From: JAOAFX01 sp049700315
GTDB lineage: Bacteria > Hydrothermota > Tepidihabitantia > SM23-42 > JAOAFX01
Reading direction: 5' to 3'
DNA: 49,085 nucleotides
NCBI GenBank assembly: GCA_049700315.1
Contig: JBNAVN010000014.1
Location: forward strand, 1 to 49,085
Made by a program: the position numbers and the translations under genes. The notes beneath the pieces were generated by a model, which saw nothing but the letters and a program-made list of their open reading frames with translations, ran no database searches and was not told where the DNA came from. Below are positions 1 through 8,973 of the stretch, one piece after another. The stretch's first letter is position 1; every line of letters begins with the position of its first letter.

Positions 1-1
1 G

Positions 2-1285
2 GCTTATATTGAAGATATTGGAAAATATGAAGGCAAAGAAGTAGAGATAAAGGGATGGTTATATAATAAGCGGTCTTCAGGTAAGGTTAGGTTTTTGCTC
101 ATTCGTGATGGCACTGGAATAATTCAATCGGTGATAAGTGAGGGAGATGCCCGCCCTGAGGTCTTTGAAGTAGCAGATAAGATTACCCAGGAATCATCGG
201 TTATTATAAAAGGATTTGTTCGTCAGGACAGACGGGCCCCAGGTGGCTATGAGATTGTAGCAACAGATTTGAAGATTATACAACTTGCAGAAGATTATCC
301 AATTACCCCTAAAGAACATTCAGTTGAATTTCTTTTGCCAATTCGCCATCTCTGGATTCGCTCAAGAAAGCAAAATGCAATCTTGAGGATAAGACATACG
401 GTGATAAAGGCGATAAGAGATTTTTTAGATAATCGCGGTTTCATCAATGCAGATACACCAATTCTAACTCCTGCATCAGTGGAAGGGACCACGACTCTCT
501 TTCCTGTAGATTATTACGGTGAGACTGTATATCTGACCCAGAGTGGCCAATTGTATAATGAGGCAACCGCTGCATCGCTTGGTAAAGTTTATTGTTTTGG
601 TCCAACATTTCGCGCTGAAAAGTCAAAGACCCGCAGGCATTTGACTGAATTCTGGATGATTGAACCTGAAGTTGCCTATCTTGAACTTGATGGCTTAATG
701 GAATTGGAGGAAGATTTTGTAGTATATGTTATTGAGCGTGTTCTTGGGACACGAAAAGATGAGCTGAAGATCTTAGAAAGGGATATTACAAAACTTGAAA
801 ATATCAAAAAGCCGTTTCCCAGAATAACATATAAAGAAGCAGTGGAATTGATCCACAAAGAAGATAAGAATTTTAAATATGGAGATGATTTTGGGGCGCC
901 GCAGGAGACTCTAATAAGCGAAAGTTTTGATAGACCAGTTCTTATTCATCACTATCCTGCCCAGTGTAAGGCATTCTATATGAAACGAGACCCAAATGAC
1001 GAAACACTTTCATTGAGCGTTGATATGATTGCACCAGAAGGTTATGGTGAAATCATTGGTGGAGGTCAGAGAGAAGATGACTATGAAACTTTGCTTAAGA
1101 GGATAAGAGAAAACAAACTACCAGAAGATGCATATAAATGGTATCTTGATTTGAGAAGATTTGGAACCTGTCCGCACAGTGGTTTTGGCCTTGGTCTGGA
1201 AAGGACGGTGGCCTGGATTTGTAAAATTCCCCATGTCCGGGAAACAATTCCATTTCCAAGAATGCTTGAGAAAATTTATCCATAA
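2..1285 (+). CDS. asnS: Asparaginyl-tRNA synthetase, 5' end cut by window edge
   Basis: Charges tRNA-Asn with asparagine in the cytoplasm. The frame is open from base 2 and gives 427 residues, so only a few N-terminal residues are missing. The TTG at 95 lies inside the OB-fold and is not the start. The order is an N-terminal OB-fold anticodon-binding domain (about residues 1-105 of the visible part) followed by a class II catalytic core. Motif 2 is visible as FRAEKSKTRRHLTEFWM and motif 3 as GFGLGLERTVAWI. The family also includes AspRS; the TRRHLTEFWMIEPE context and compact size fit AsnRS. The next gene begins 11 nt after the stop, so the two may be co-transcribed. Confidence 0.95.
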   Translation, partial: AYIEDIGKYEGKEVEIKGWLYNKRSSGKVRFLLIRDGTGIIQSVISEGDARPEVFEVADKITQESSVIIKGFVRQDRRAPGGYEIVATDLKIIQLAEDYPITPKEHSVEFLLPIRHLWIRSRKQNAILRIRHTVIKAIRDFLDNRGFINADTPILTPASVEGTTTLFPVDYYGETVYLTQSGQLYNEATAASLGKVYCFGPTFRAEKSKTRRHLTEFWMIEPEVAYLELDGLMELEEDFVVYVIERVLGTRKDELKILERDITKLENIKKPFPRITYKEAVELIHKEDKNFKYGDDFGAPQETLISESFDRPVLIHHYPAQCKAFYMKRDPNDETLSLSVDMIAPEGYGEIIGGGQREDDYETLLKRIRENKLPEDAYKWYLDLRRFGTCPHSGFGLGLERTVAWICKIPHVRETIPFPRMLEKIYP

Positions 1286-1296
1286 ATGAGGTGGTT

Positions 1297-2898
1297 ATGT
1301 TTCTAATATTAGTATTCTTATCAGTTGTGCCATACCCAAATCTGCCCAACTGGGAATCAACTGATAATGATTATTCAACCGGTGGTGCGTTAATTGATGT
1401 TGATTTTGATGGTGATATAGACCTTGTCACGGGCAATGGCAATGATATGGCACAAAACAGAAATAAAGTAAATTATAACTATAATGACACACTCCAGCAT
1501 GTTGCTTCCTGGCAGTCTTCAGACTTAGGATATAATGCCCATATAAGTCTTGGCGATATAAACTATGATGGTTATCCTGACCTTGCAGTGGCAAATTATG
1601 GTGACCCCTATACACCTCAGTATGATAAATTTTATTACAATCTGTCAGGAACCTTCCAGGCAAATTCTTCATGGCGACCGTATGACCGAGATAATTCATT
1701 TGCCTGTGCATTCGGTGATATGGATGGAGATGGAGATCTGGATCTTGCAGTTGCCTGTGGTGAATCATATGGTGATAGTGCACAAAAAGCAAAGGTTTAT
1801 TTGAATAGTAATGGTATACTTGATACAATTCCAGTCTGGCAGTCAGATGTAAATTCTTATTTCTATGATGTCTCCTGGGTTGATATTGATAATGATGGTG
1901 ATTTAGATCTGGGACTTGCTGCAGAACTTGGACCAAATTTGATATACCGTAATACAAATGGCATGTTAGAATCTACACCTTACTGGCAATCAGCAAATTC
2001 ATTAAACACCCTGAAACTTGCATTTGGTGATGTTGATGATGATGGAGACCTTGATATGGTATGTGCAAATAATGGGCAAATCGGTGGTCAGAGCAATGTT
2101 CAATTATATCTAAATACCGGTTCAAACCTTTCACCCAATCCTTCCTGGACAAGCCAGAATCTCACATACTATTCCTGCGTTGCCTTAGGCGATGTTGACC
2201 AGGATGGTGATTTAGACCTTGGTGCTGGTGGCTGGTGGGAATCGGTCAAGGTCTTTGAGAATACAGGTGGAACATTTCCCCAGACTCCATCCTGGCAATG
2301 GAGCCCATCAAGTCCTTATCAACTGGTCTGTGAAAACATAATCTTTGGTGATGTTGATAATACACAGCCAGTATCAATCACAAATGAATCCCATATCGTA
2401 ACACCGATAAAGAGGGTTTTTTATCTAAATAATCGCTGGATAAAGAATATCACAAGGGTGAGAAGGGCGAGTGGTGATTTGACAAGAGACCAGTATTGTT
2501 TTTCCTATACTGATGGTTGGATTTCAATTAAGAATATCATTTCTCAGTCCGAGACAATATGGGTGGATTATACATATTCAAAGAACCTTGATTTGCTTGT
2601 AACAAACTGGCACCAGACCAGAGGGAATTTTCTGTTTTTGAATACGATGAATCAGGAAGTTGTGGAATACAAGAAAAATGAATTGATGCTGTTTGAGTTT
2701 CCAGATCCCAATAACGGGAATTTTGTTATAAGAACAAATCTCCAGAATGTGAAGATAAATGTTTATGATATTTCTGGCAGGCTTGTGTTACAACAGTGCG
2801 GAAAGGATATTAATATTAAGCTACCAGGAGTATATTTCCTTGAGGCTTATTACAACGGTAACCGAATAAGGTCTGAGAAACTGATTGTTATAAGATAA
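1297..2898 (+). CDS. Secreted FG-GAP/VCBS repeat protein with C-terminal sorting domain
   Basis: Predicted exported surface protein of 533 residues. I chose ATG 1297 because GAGGTG at 1288-1293 is a well-placed ribosome site and a short hydrophobic signal (MFLILVFLSVV) follows; an in-frame GTG lies at 1291. At least six calcium-binding-type repeats are visible, for example DVDFDGDIDLVTGN, DINYDGYPDLAVAN, DMDGDGDLDLAVAC and DVDQDGDLDLGAGG, a pattern of FG-GAP/VCBS beta-propellers. The last 80 residues form a type IX-like sorting domain (INVYDISGRLVLQQ, PGVYFLEAY, ending SEKLIVIR). The ligand is unknown. It probably shares a transcript with asnS. Confidence 0.85.
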   Translation: MFLILVFLSVVPYPNLPNWESTDNDYSTGGALIDVDFDGDIDLVTGNGNDMAQNRNKVNYNYNDTLQHVASWQSSDLGYNAHISLGDINYDGYPDLAVANYGDPYTPQYDKFYYNLSGTFQANSSWRPYDRDNSFACAFGDMDGDGDLDLAVACGESYGDSAQKAKVYLNSNGILDTIPVWQSDVNSYFYDVSWVDIDNDGDLDLGLAAELGPNLIYRNTNGMLESTPYWQSANSLNTLKLAFGDVDDDGDLDMVCANNGQIGGQSNVQLYLNTGSNLSPNPSWTSQNLTYYSCVALGDVDQDGDLDLGAGGWWESVKVFENTGGTFPQTPSWQWSPSSPYQLVCENIIFGDVDNTQPVSITNESHIVTPIKRVFYLNNRWIKNITRVRRASGDLTRDQYCFSYTDGWISIKNIISQSETIWVDYTYSKNLDLLVTNWHQTRGNFLFLNTMNQEVVEYKKNELMLFEFPDPNNGNFVIRTNLQNVKINVYDISGRLVLQQCGKDINIKLPGVYFLEAYYNGNRIRSEKLIVIR

Positions 2899-2929
2899 TG
2901 ATTGTTTTGATGAAATACGCTTTTGGGTC

Positions 2930-2957
2930 TTGATTTTCAATTTAAAATATGTATGAT
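2930..2957 (+). promoter_or_regulatory. Promoter of the subtilisin-like protease gene
   Basis: TTGATT (2930-2935), a 16-bp spacer, then TATGAT (2952-2957). The predicted transcript starts near 2964 and carries a leader of about 125 nt before ATG 3088. The leader contains AGGCTT/AAGCCT inverted pieces. Confidence 0.55.
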
Positions 2958-3087
2958 TGTGATGTCAGGCTTTCAAGATAACTAAAATAAGACTTAAGCC
3001 TTTGAAAGGGGGTGAAAGCAGAAACATACATTATGCATTATGCAGGGTAGTATTAAGGTATTAAGAACAAAGAAAGGGGGTTTTTAT

Positions 3088-5409
3088 ATGGTTTTTTTAA
3101 AAAGCAATAAGCACTTGATTGGGCTGATGTTTTTGTTATCTGTTGTGCTGGCTCAAGGTGAGATGATTCGTTTGAAGACCTACCAATTTGATACCAAAAA
3201 TGGTGAGCCAGAAATGCCATTGAATCTTATTGCGCAGGATGAAGAATGGAACTACTATATTGTACAATGTAAGGGTCCAATCCTTAAACAGTGGAAAGAG
3301 GAACTAAATAATAGCAGGATCAAGATTTTAGGTTACATCCCTGATTATGCATATATTGTAAGAATGGATAACTGGCAAAAGGAATTAATCAGTCAGAGTT
3401 CCTTTGTTTCCTGGATTGGTCTGTGGCATCCTGCATACAAAATTCATCCGGAATTGAAAAACAAGTCAGGAGTGTTCAAGGTAACAATTCTTGTCTATGA
3501 TACTGAGGATTTGGCAGATATTGTATCAAGAATAAGCAGTATCGGAGCAAGGGTCATTGATGCCTCTGAGGTGGTGAGCAAATTGGTTGTCGCTGAGATA
3601 AGTTCTATTCACCTGGAACCACTGGCGAATATCAAAGGAATTCACTGGATTGAACCCAGACCAGAATTGCAATTCCATAACAATAACACCACCCGGATTG
3701 TTCAGACCGGTGCTGTGAGCAGTGATACGACAATCTGGGCAAAGGGTATTAAAGGGCAGAATCAGATTCTGGGAACTACTGACTCAGGCATTACAACTGC
3801 GCATTGGGCATATTACGATGCTGCATATCCAATTGCTACCTGGGGCAGTTTTCCCAGTCACAGGAAGGTCGTCAATTATAGCCGTGGTGGTCCTTCTGCT
3901 GGATTTGGTGATGAATCAGGCAACTATTGGCATGGTTCACATACTGGTTGCACTGTTTGTGGTGATGATTCATATAATGGCGGTACATCGGTTTATGATG
4001 GCATTGCGAAACTTGCCAAACTCTCTTTTTGTGATATTGGTGTTACTGGTGGTGGCCTCAGTGTGTGGTCTGATTTGAATCAACTCTGGGATACAAGTTA
4101 TGCATACGGTGCAAGGGTTGTATCAAACTCCTGGGGTTCTGCTACTGGTGGTGATTATGCTGCCTATGATGCGCAGGCAGACCAGTTTATGTGGCGAAGA
4201 AGAACCTGTTTATTGGTGATTTCTGCAGGTAACAGCGGATCAGGTGCGAATACTACTGGTAGCCCTGGTAATGCCAAAGGTGCTTTAACACTTGGTTCTG
4301 TTGGTAGATCTGATCCCACAGCAATCGCCAGTTATTCATCAAGAGGACCAACGGATGATAACCGGTACAAGCCAACATTAATGGCACCAGGTGGATTAAA
4401 TACGTCTGGAGACCCTGGTTTATATTCAGCAAGGGGTTCAACATCTGGTTCTGGTAGCAGTTACTGGCAGATGTCGGGAACGAGTATGGCATCACCTTCT
4501 GCCTGCGGTGCAGTGGGGCTGATAAGGGAATATCTGAATCGTGGTTTTTATCCTACTGGTGCTGAAGTTCCGGGAAATGCAATAGCAAATCCATCTGCTG
4601 CGTTATTAAAGGCAATGGCCGTGGTTTCAACAGATCCCAATATCACCGGATACACTGTTCCCAATTACAATATCGGCTGGGGCAGGATTGACCTAGATAG
4701 TGTTCTTTACTTTACCGGAGACACCAAAAGACTCTTACTCCACGATTCTGCTAATGGTGGATTAAATACCAATGACAGTGTAGTATATCAATGGACTGTA
4801 AATAGTTCAATTCCTTTAAGGGTTACACTCTGCTGGACCGATACTGCTGGTAATCCTTCTGCTACGCGGTCTCAGGTGAATGACCTTGACTTAAGGGTGG
4901 TCAGTCCCACAGGAACTTCTTACTGGGGCAATTACTATTCTGGTGGTCAGTCAGCAACTGGCGGTTCAAGAGATTCAAACAATGTAGAGGAGAACTTCCG
5001 ATTGAATTCTCCTGCTACCGGAACCTGGACCGCCTGGGTTAGAGGTAGAAATGTTCCAACCGGCGCGAATCAACCCTATGCGATTGTAATTACTGGGGAT
5101 GTATCAAATCTTGCAGTAGGCGTTGTTGAGACAGTAAAACAGTCTGAGGTTTCACTCAATAATCTCTCCCAAATTTCAACCCTGACCAGAAATCGTGTTG
5201 ACTACACTTTGCAGTTATCTCAAAAGGGCAAGGTTGAACTCAAGGTGTTTAATATCCTTGGTGCATTAGTACATTCCGAGGTCAAATTCTACCAACAGGG
5301 TGAATACCGAGAATCAATTTCACTGGCAAATTTACCACAAGGAGTATATTTCCTGTCTTTCGCTCTGCCCGATGGAATCAATCAACAGAAGATAATTTTG
5401 ATTAAGTAG
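3088..5409 (+). CDS. Secreted subtilisin-like serine protease (S8) with sorting domain
   Basis: Exported endopeptidase of 773 residues. ATG 3088 is preceded by AAAGGGGG at 3074-3080 and followed by a signal peptide (hydrophobic LIGLMFLLSVVLAQG). An in-frame ATG at 3040 would add 16 residues without a good ribosome site. After an N-terminal propeptide-like region of about 200 residues comes the S8 domain: catalytic Asp232 (GTTDSGI), His282 (HGSHTG), oxyanion Asn382 (ISAGNSG) and Ser466 (SGTSMASP). A beta-sandwich resembling the P-domain follows (LCWTDTAGNP, VNDLDLRVVSPTG). The C-terminus is a type IX-like sorting domain (VFNILGALVHSE, LPQGVYFLSF, QQKIILIK). It has its own promoter and a strong hairpin follows the stop. 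Confidence 0.92.
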   Translation: MVFLKSNKHLIGLMFLLSVVLAQGEMIRLKTYQFDTKNGEPEMPLNLIAQDEEWNYYIVQCKGPILKQWKEELNNSRIKILGYIPDYAYIVRMDNWQKELISQSSFVSWIGLWHPAYKIHPELKNKSGVFKVTILVYDTEDLADIVSRISSIGARVIDASEVVSKLVVAEISSIHLEPLANIKGIHWIEPRPELQFHNNNTTRIVQTGAVSSDTTIWAKGIKGQNQILGTTDSGITTAHWAYYDAAYPIATWGSFPSHRKVVNYSRGGPSAGFGDESGNYWHGSHTGCTVCGDDSYNGGTSVYDGIAKLAKLSFCDIGVTGGGLSVWSDLNQLWDTSYAYGARVVSNSWGSATGGDYAAYDAQADQFMWRRRTCLLVISAGNSGSGANTTGSPGNAKGALTLGSVGRSDPTAIASYSSRGPTDDNRYKPTLMAPGGLNTSGDPGLYSARGSTSGSGSSYWQMSGTSMASPSACGAVGLIREYLNRGFYPTGAEVPGNAIANPSAALLKAMAVVSTDPNITGYTVPNYNIGWGRIDLDSVLYFTGDTKRLLLHDSANGGLNTNDSVVYQWTVNSSIPLRVTLCWTDTAGNPSATRSQVNDLDLRVVSPTGTSYWGNYYSGGQSATGGSRDSNNVEENFRLNSPATGTWTAWVRGRNVPTGANQPYAIVITGDVSNLAVGVVETVKQSEVSLNNLSQISTLTRNRVDYTLQLSQKGKVELKVFNILGALVHSEVKFYQQGEYRESISLANLPQGVYFLSFALPDGINQQKIILIK

Positions 5410-5421
5410 GCATAGTGCTTG

Positions 5422-5460
5422 AGGGGTTGCTGTAAAATTTGATGCTATTCAGCAACCCCT
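5422..5460. terminator. Hairpin between convergent genes, likely bidirectional terminator
   Basis: A perfect 11-bp stem AGGGGTTGCTG (5422-5432) / CAGCAACCCCT (5450-5460) with a 17-nt loop sits between the stop of the protease gene and the stop of the minus-strand aminotransferase gene. There is no clean T-tract on either strand, so it may be a stabiliser rather than a classic intrinsic terminator. Confidence 0.6.
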
Positions 5461-5476
5461 TAAATTCTAATCTTAT

Positions 5477-6901
5477 TCAATCAAATCTGAAGAATTCCGA
5501 GAATTTGAATTCAAATCCTTCTGGATAGTATTCGCCTCTTTCTTTATTTAAGATGTATTTGCCTTTGTATTCCTTTTTTATTATTTTTTGGAGTATTTCT
5601 ATGAAGTAATCTATCTCTTCTTTTGTATTATAGATACCAAAGCTTATCCTTACCGCGCCAGGAACTTTAGAGCGGTCTCTGTTTATTATCATCTGCTCAA
5701 TCTTTTTTGCTTCCTCAGGGGTGACACCTAACAGACATTTCACATAAGGGTGGGCACAGAAACAGCCATTTCGGACTCCAATACCACCTTCATAACTCAA
5801 TATTGCAGATACGAGTGCATGATGCATATCTTTAATATTGAAAGAGATCACACCAAGTCTATTTTGTGCATTCCTGGGCTTGCGGTCACCATAGATGATT
5901 ATCTCAGGAAATTGATTCATTCTTTTTAAGGCATAGGCAGTAAGTCTTGTCTCATGTTTGATTATTTGTTCAAAACCAACTGCCTGGATTAGTTTGATTA
6001 CCTGCGCCAGGGCAACAACGCCTATGATATCCGGAGTCCCTGCTTCTTCTCTTTCCGGTAGATCTTTCCAGTAGGCACTCTCTAGGTCAACAATATCTGC
6101 AGTGCCACCACCAACATCATCCGGTGTGCCAAACTGAAAAGCAGATTTATCAGATACAAGAACACCAATGCCATAAGGCGCATACATTTTGTGTGCTGAA
6201 AATGAGAGGTAATCAATGTGTTCAGGATGGTTCTTTGGCCTGATATCAATGGGTCTATGTGGTGCAAGCTGTGCTGCATCAACTGCGATCTGGGCACCTG
6301 CCTTATGAACTTCACTGGCAAATTCATAAATCGGATTTATGTAACCGGTAACATTTGATGCACCACTGATTGCAACGAGCTGGATTTTACCCGCATATTT
6401 TTTCAATTTTTCATAAAAGTCATTTTTGTTTATTGTTCCATCAGGATTTAATTCAATATGAATGACCTGGGCAACCTTACGCCAGGGGAGTTCATTTGAG
6501 TGATGTTCCATAATCGTGGTGAGAACGATTGGTTTTTCTTTATCCAGGGCTGGGCATTGGAATCTGCTTGCGAGTTTATTTATCGCCTCCGTGGCATTCT
6601 TGCAAAATATTACACAACAATGGTCATCAGCCTTCACAAAGTCAGCAATAATATTTCTTGCTTCTTCAAATACCCAGGAGGCAAGTTGCGATTTAAAACC
6701 AGTGCCTCTGTGGACATTTGAATACCATTTCAAAAATTCCCCAATTTTTTTCTGGACCGGTAGAAGTGCGGGTGTGCTTGCAGCATTATCAAAATTGATA
6801 TATCTTCTCTTGGAACCATCCAGTAATATAACTTCTTCATTAAGACCGATTACCTGTTTTGCTAATTTCTTTAATGTTAATTTATAATTTTTGCCAGACA
6901 T
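5477..6901 (-). CDS. Class V aminotransferase, SufS/CsdA-like cysteine desulfurase
   Basis: PLP enzyme of 474 residues, likely releasing sulfur from cysteine. Visible landmarks are His133 (EHHSNELPW), Asp208 (AVDAAQ), the PLP-binding Lys238 (SFSAHKMYAP) and Cys382 in RNGCFCAHP, at the position of the persulfide cysteine of SufS. I chose ATG 6901 because AGGAG lies 11 nt upstream; an in-frame ATG at 6961 has no ribosome site and would overlap comM by 80 nt rather than 20. A lysine- and aromatic-rich C-terminal tail (about residues 450-474) is longer than in SufS. No sufBCD or iscU is nearby, so the cysteine desulfurase role is inferred from family; selenocysteine lyase or another class V activity is possible. 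Confidence 0.8.
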   Translation of the reverse strand: MSGKNYKLTLKKLAKQVIGLNEEVILLDGSKRRYINFDNAASTPALLPVQKKIGEFLKWYSNVHRGTGFKSQLASWVFEEARNIIADFVKADDHCCVIFCKNATEAINKLASRFQCPALDKEKPIVLTTIMEHHSNELPWRKVAQVIHIELNPDGTINKNDFYEKLKKYAGKIQLVAISGASNVTGYINPIYEFASEVHKAGAQIAVDAAQLAPHRPIDIRPKNHPEHIDYLSFSAHKMYAPYGIGVLVSDKSAFQFGTPDDVGGGTADIVDLESAYWKDLPEREEAGTPDIIGVVALAQVIKLIQAVGFEQIIKHETRLTAYALKRMNQFPEIIIYGDRKPRNAQNRLGVISFNIKDMHHALVSAILSYEGGIGVRNGCFCAHPYVKCLLGVTPEEAKKIEQMIINRDRSKVPGAVRISFGIYNTKEEIDYFIEILQKIIKKEYKGKYILNKERGEYYPEGFEFKFSEFFRFD

Positions 6902-8426
6902 CTTTATCAAGACTCCTGTATTGTATTGCTTCAGCAATATGCTGAACTTTGATTTGCTCATCTGATTCTAAATCAGCGATTGTCCTTGCTACCTTCAGTA
7001 TTTTATCATAGGCGCGTGCTGAGAGTCCAAATTTTTCAATTGCGGTCTTGAGCAGATTTTGCGATTCATCATCTATAGGACAGAATTTTCTTATATCTTT
7101 TGTTTCCATATGGGCATTGCAGAAGATTTTTCTTTTAGTTTCTCTAAACCTGTCTAACTGAATTCTTCGTGCCTTATTTACCCGGGTTTTTATCTCCTCA
7201 GAAGATTCCCCGGGTTTTGCTGATTTAAGTTCATCGTATTTCAGGGATGGCACCTCAATATGAATATCAATTCGGTCAAGTAATGGACCGGATATTTTTG
7301 CGCGATAGTGTTGAATCTGAACCGGGGTGCACCTGCATTCGTGGTATGGATCAGTAAAATAACCACAGGGACAGGGATTCATTGCTGCTGCGAGCATAAA
7401 CCGTGCAGGATAGGTAAGGGTGACTTTTGCCCTGCCAATGGTAACAGAGCCATCCTCAAGGGGCTGGCGCAGAACTTCCAGAACATTTTTATGGAATTCA
7501 GGGAGTTCATCAAGGAAAAGGACCCCGTTATGCGCGAGTGAAACCTCTCCTGGTTTTGGAATATGTCCACCGCCAATTATCCCGGCATCAGAGATTGTAT
7601 GATGAGGTGCACGAAATGGTCTGGTGCCAATCAATGATTCCCCAGGTGGTAGGATTCCAGCAACTGAATGAATTTTTGTCGTTTCCAGTGCTTCCTGCAA
7701 GGTCATTTGGGGAAGGATTGTAACCAATCTGCGCGCCAGCATTGTCTTGCCCGTGCCTGGAGGTCCAATCATCAGAATATTGTGCCCGCCTGCCGCTGCG
7801 ATCTCCAGGGCTCTTTTTGCATGATACTGCCCTTTCACTTCCGCAAAGTCAATAGGATATTTTGAAACTGCTTTGAAGATTTCTTCTCTATCAACTGTTA
7901 CAGGGTTTATCTGGAGTTCTCCATTCAAAAATGCTACAACCTCAATCAAATTTTCAAATCCATATACATTAATACCTTCAACAATCGCCGCTTCCCGGGC
8001 ATTGATTGCGGGCACAATCAATCCATCAAGTTTATTTGCTTGAGCTGCCAGAGAAACTGATATGGCACCTTTGATTGGTCGCAAGGAACCATCCAGGGAC
8101 AATTCTCCAAGGATTGCATATCGTCCAAGACTATTTGTGCTGACGGTCTGGGAAGCAGCCAGGATCCCGACTGCAATAGGCAAATCAAAACTTGACCCTT
8201 CTTTTTTGACATCCGCGGGTGCCAAATTTACGGTGATTCTTTTTCCGGGAAAACGGAATCCAGCATTTTTTATTGCAGCATATACACGGTCTTTTGATTC
8301 TTTTACAGCATTGTCAGGTAGACCCACGGTGGTAAATCCAGGTATGCCACCGGATAGATCCACTTCTACATTTACCAAATAGCCATCAATGCCGTATGTA
8401 GCACAGGATAAAACACTTGAAAGCAT
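6882..8426 (-). CDS. comM: YifB/ComM family Mg-chelatase-like AAA+ ATPase
   Basis: Hexameric AAA+ helicase family; ComM promotes branch migration during integration of transformed DNA. It has 514 residues, the usual length. The N-terminal ChlI-type domain (GIPGFTTVGLPDNAVKES, about 27-45) is followed by Walker A GPPGTGKT (221-228), Walker B GVLFLDELPEF, and the C-terminal Mg-chelatase domain. A zinc-like cluster NPCPCGYF lies in the ATPase region. ATG 8426 has no Shine-Dalgarno sequence; a TATAAT box ends 5 nt upstream, so the mRNA is predicted to be leaderless. The downstream aminotransferase gene overlaps its 3' end by 20 nt. Confidence 0.93.
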   Translation of the reverse strand: MLSSVLSCATYGIDGYLVNVEVDLSGGIPGFTTVGLPDNAVKESKDRVYAAIKNAGFRFPGKRITVNLAPADVKKEGSSFDLPIAVGILAASQTVSTNSLGRYAILGELSLDGSLRPIKGAISVSLAAQANKLDGLIVPAINAREAAIVEGINVYGFENLIEVVAFLNGELQINPVTVDREEIFKAVSKYPIDFAEVKGQYHAKRALEIAAAGGHNILMIGPPGTGKTMLARRLVTILPQMTLQEALETTKIHSVAGILPPGESLIGTRPFRAPHHTISDAGIIGGGHIPKPGEVSLAHNGVLFLDELPEFHKNVLEVLRQPLEDGSVTIGRAKVTLTYPARFMLAAAMNPCPCGYFTDPYHECRCTPVQIQHYRAKISGPLLDRIDIHIEVPSLKYDELKSAKPGESSEEIKTRVNKARRIQLDRFRETKRKIFCNAHMETKDIRKFCPIDDESQNLLKTAIEKFGLSARAYDKILKVARTIADLESDEQIKVQHIAEAIQYRSLDKDVWQKL

Positions 8427-8431
8427 GAATG

Positions 8432-8459
8432 ATTATAGATAAAAATGACTTCGTGTCAA
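8432..8459 (-). promoter_or_regulatory. comM promoter, leaderless type
   Basis: On the minus strand: TTGACA (8459-8454), 16 bp, TATAAT (8437-8432), then 5 nt (CATTC) to ATG 8426. Both boxes match the consensus perfectly. Confidence 0.8.
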
Positions 8460-8473
8460 TTATTCACGATAAT

Positions 8474-8965
8474 TTATTTAAAATCTTCAGGCAGTGAATC
8501 TATCACAAGTTGTATCGTGGTTCGGCGGGCACGGGAGTAGTTGTTATAACTTGAGAATTCGTATTCACCCGGGTCTTTTGCCAGACCCAGGGTAACCGGT
8601 TGATTATGGATGAATTCAAGATGCTCCTTTAACTGCGTCATATTCTCAACGAGTTCCGCATCAAAACTTTGGGACCAGACTGTTCCTTCCCGTTTCTTAA
8701 CTTCGTTGTATTTGCGGGCAAAATTTCCTTTTATCAGTTTCATTATTTTTGATACGGTAAACATTTTGCCAGGCTGGATAATCAAATAGAAAGATTCAGG
8801 CAGGATAAGATAACCAAAGATTTTGTAATTCAACATATACCGGTGATAGCCGATTGAAAGTAGCAGAAATCGCGACCAGTGCGGGTCATTGAATATTCCT
8901 ACACAATCTTTGGTCGTTGTCCAGATGTAGTAAATTGCTCCTGGTTTTATCACGCGCTTTGGCAT
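8474..8965 (-). CDS. REP-associated (Y1/HUH) transposase relative lacking catalytic residues
   Basis: 163 residues with the overall pattern of the Y1 transposase/RAYT family: an N-terminal IKPGAIYYIWTTT strand, FGYLILPESFYLIIQP where active members have GYVLMPxHxH, KGNFARKYN, GTVWSQSFDAELV, and LEFIHNQPVTLGL near the end. The HUH histidines are replaced by Ser58-Phe59-Tyr60, and the nucleophilic tyrosine before IH.NPV is Phe118. It is therefore predicted to be catalytically dead but may still bind DNA or RNA. The gene is intact, starts at ATG 8965 with AGGAGG well placed, and follows the aminopeptidase stop by 8 nt. It is the last gene of the recF-gyrB operon, suggesting it was kept as a domesticated gene. 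Confidence 0.75.
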   Translation of the reverse strand: MPKRVIKPGAIYYIWTTTKDCVGIFNDPHWSRFLLLSIGYHRYMLNYKIFGYLILPESFYLIIQPGKMFTVSKIMKLIKGNFARKYNEVKKREGTVWSQSFDAELVENMTQLKEHLEFIHNQPVTLGLAKDPGEYEFSSYNNYSRARRTTIQLVIDSLPEDFK

Positions 8966-8973
8966 TTTACCTC

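Noticed and set aside
6884..6961. ATG 6961 as start of the aminotransferase
   Set aside because: No ribosome site; ATG 6901 has AGGAG at a usable distance and a smaller overlap with comM.
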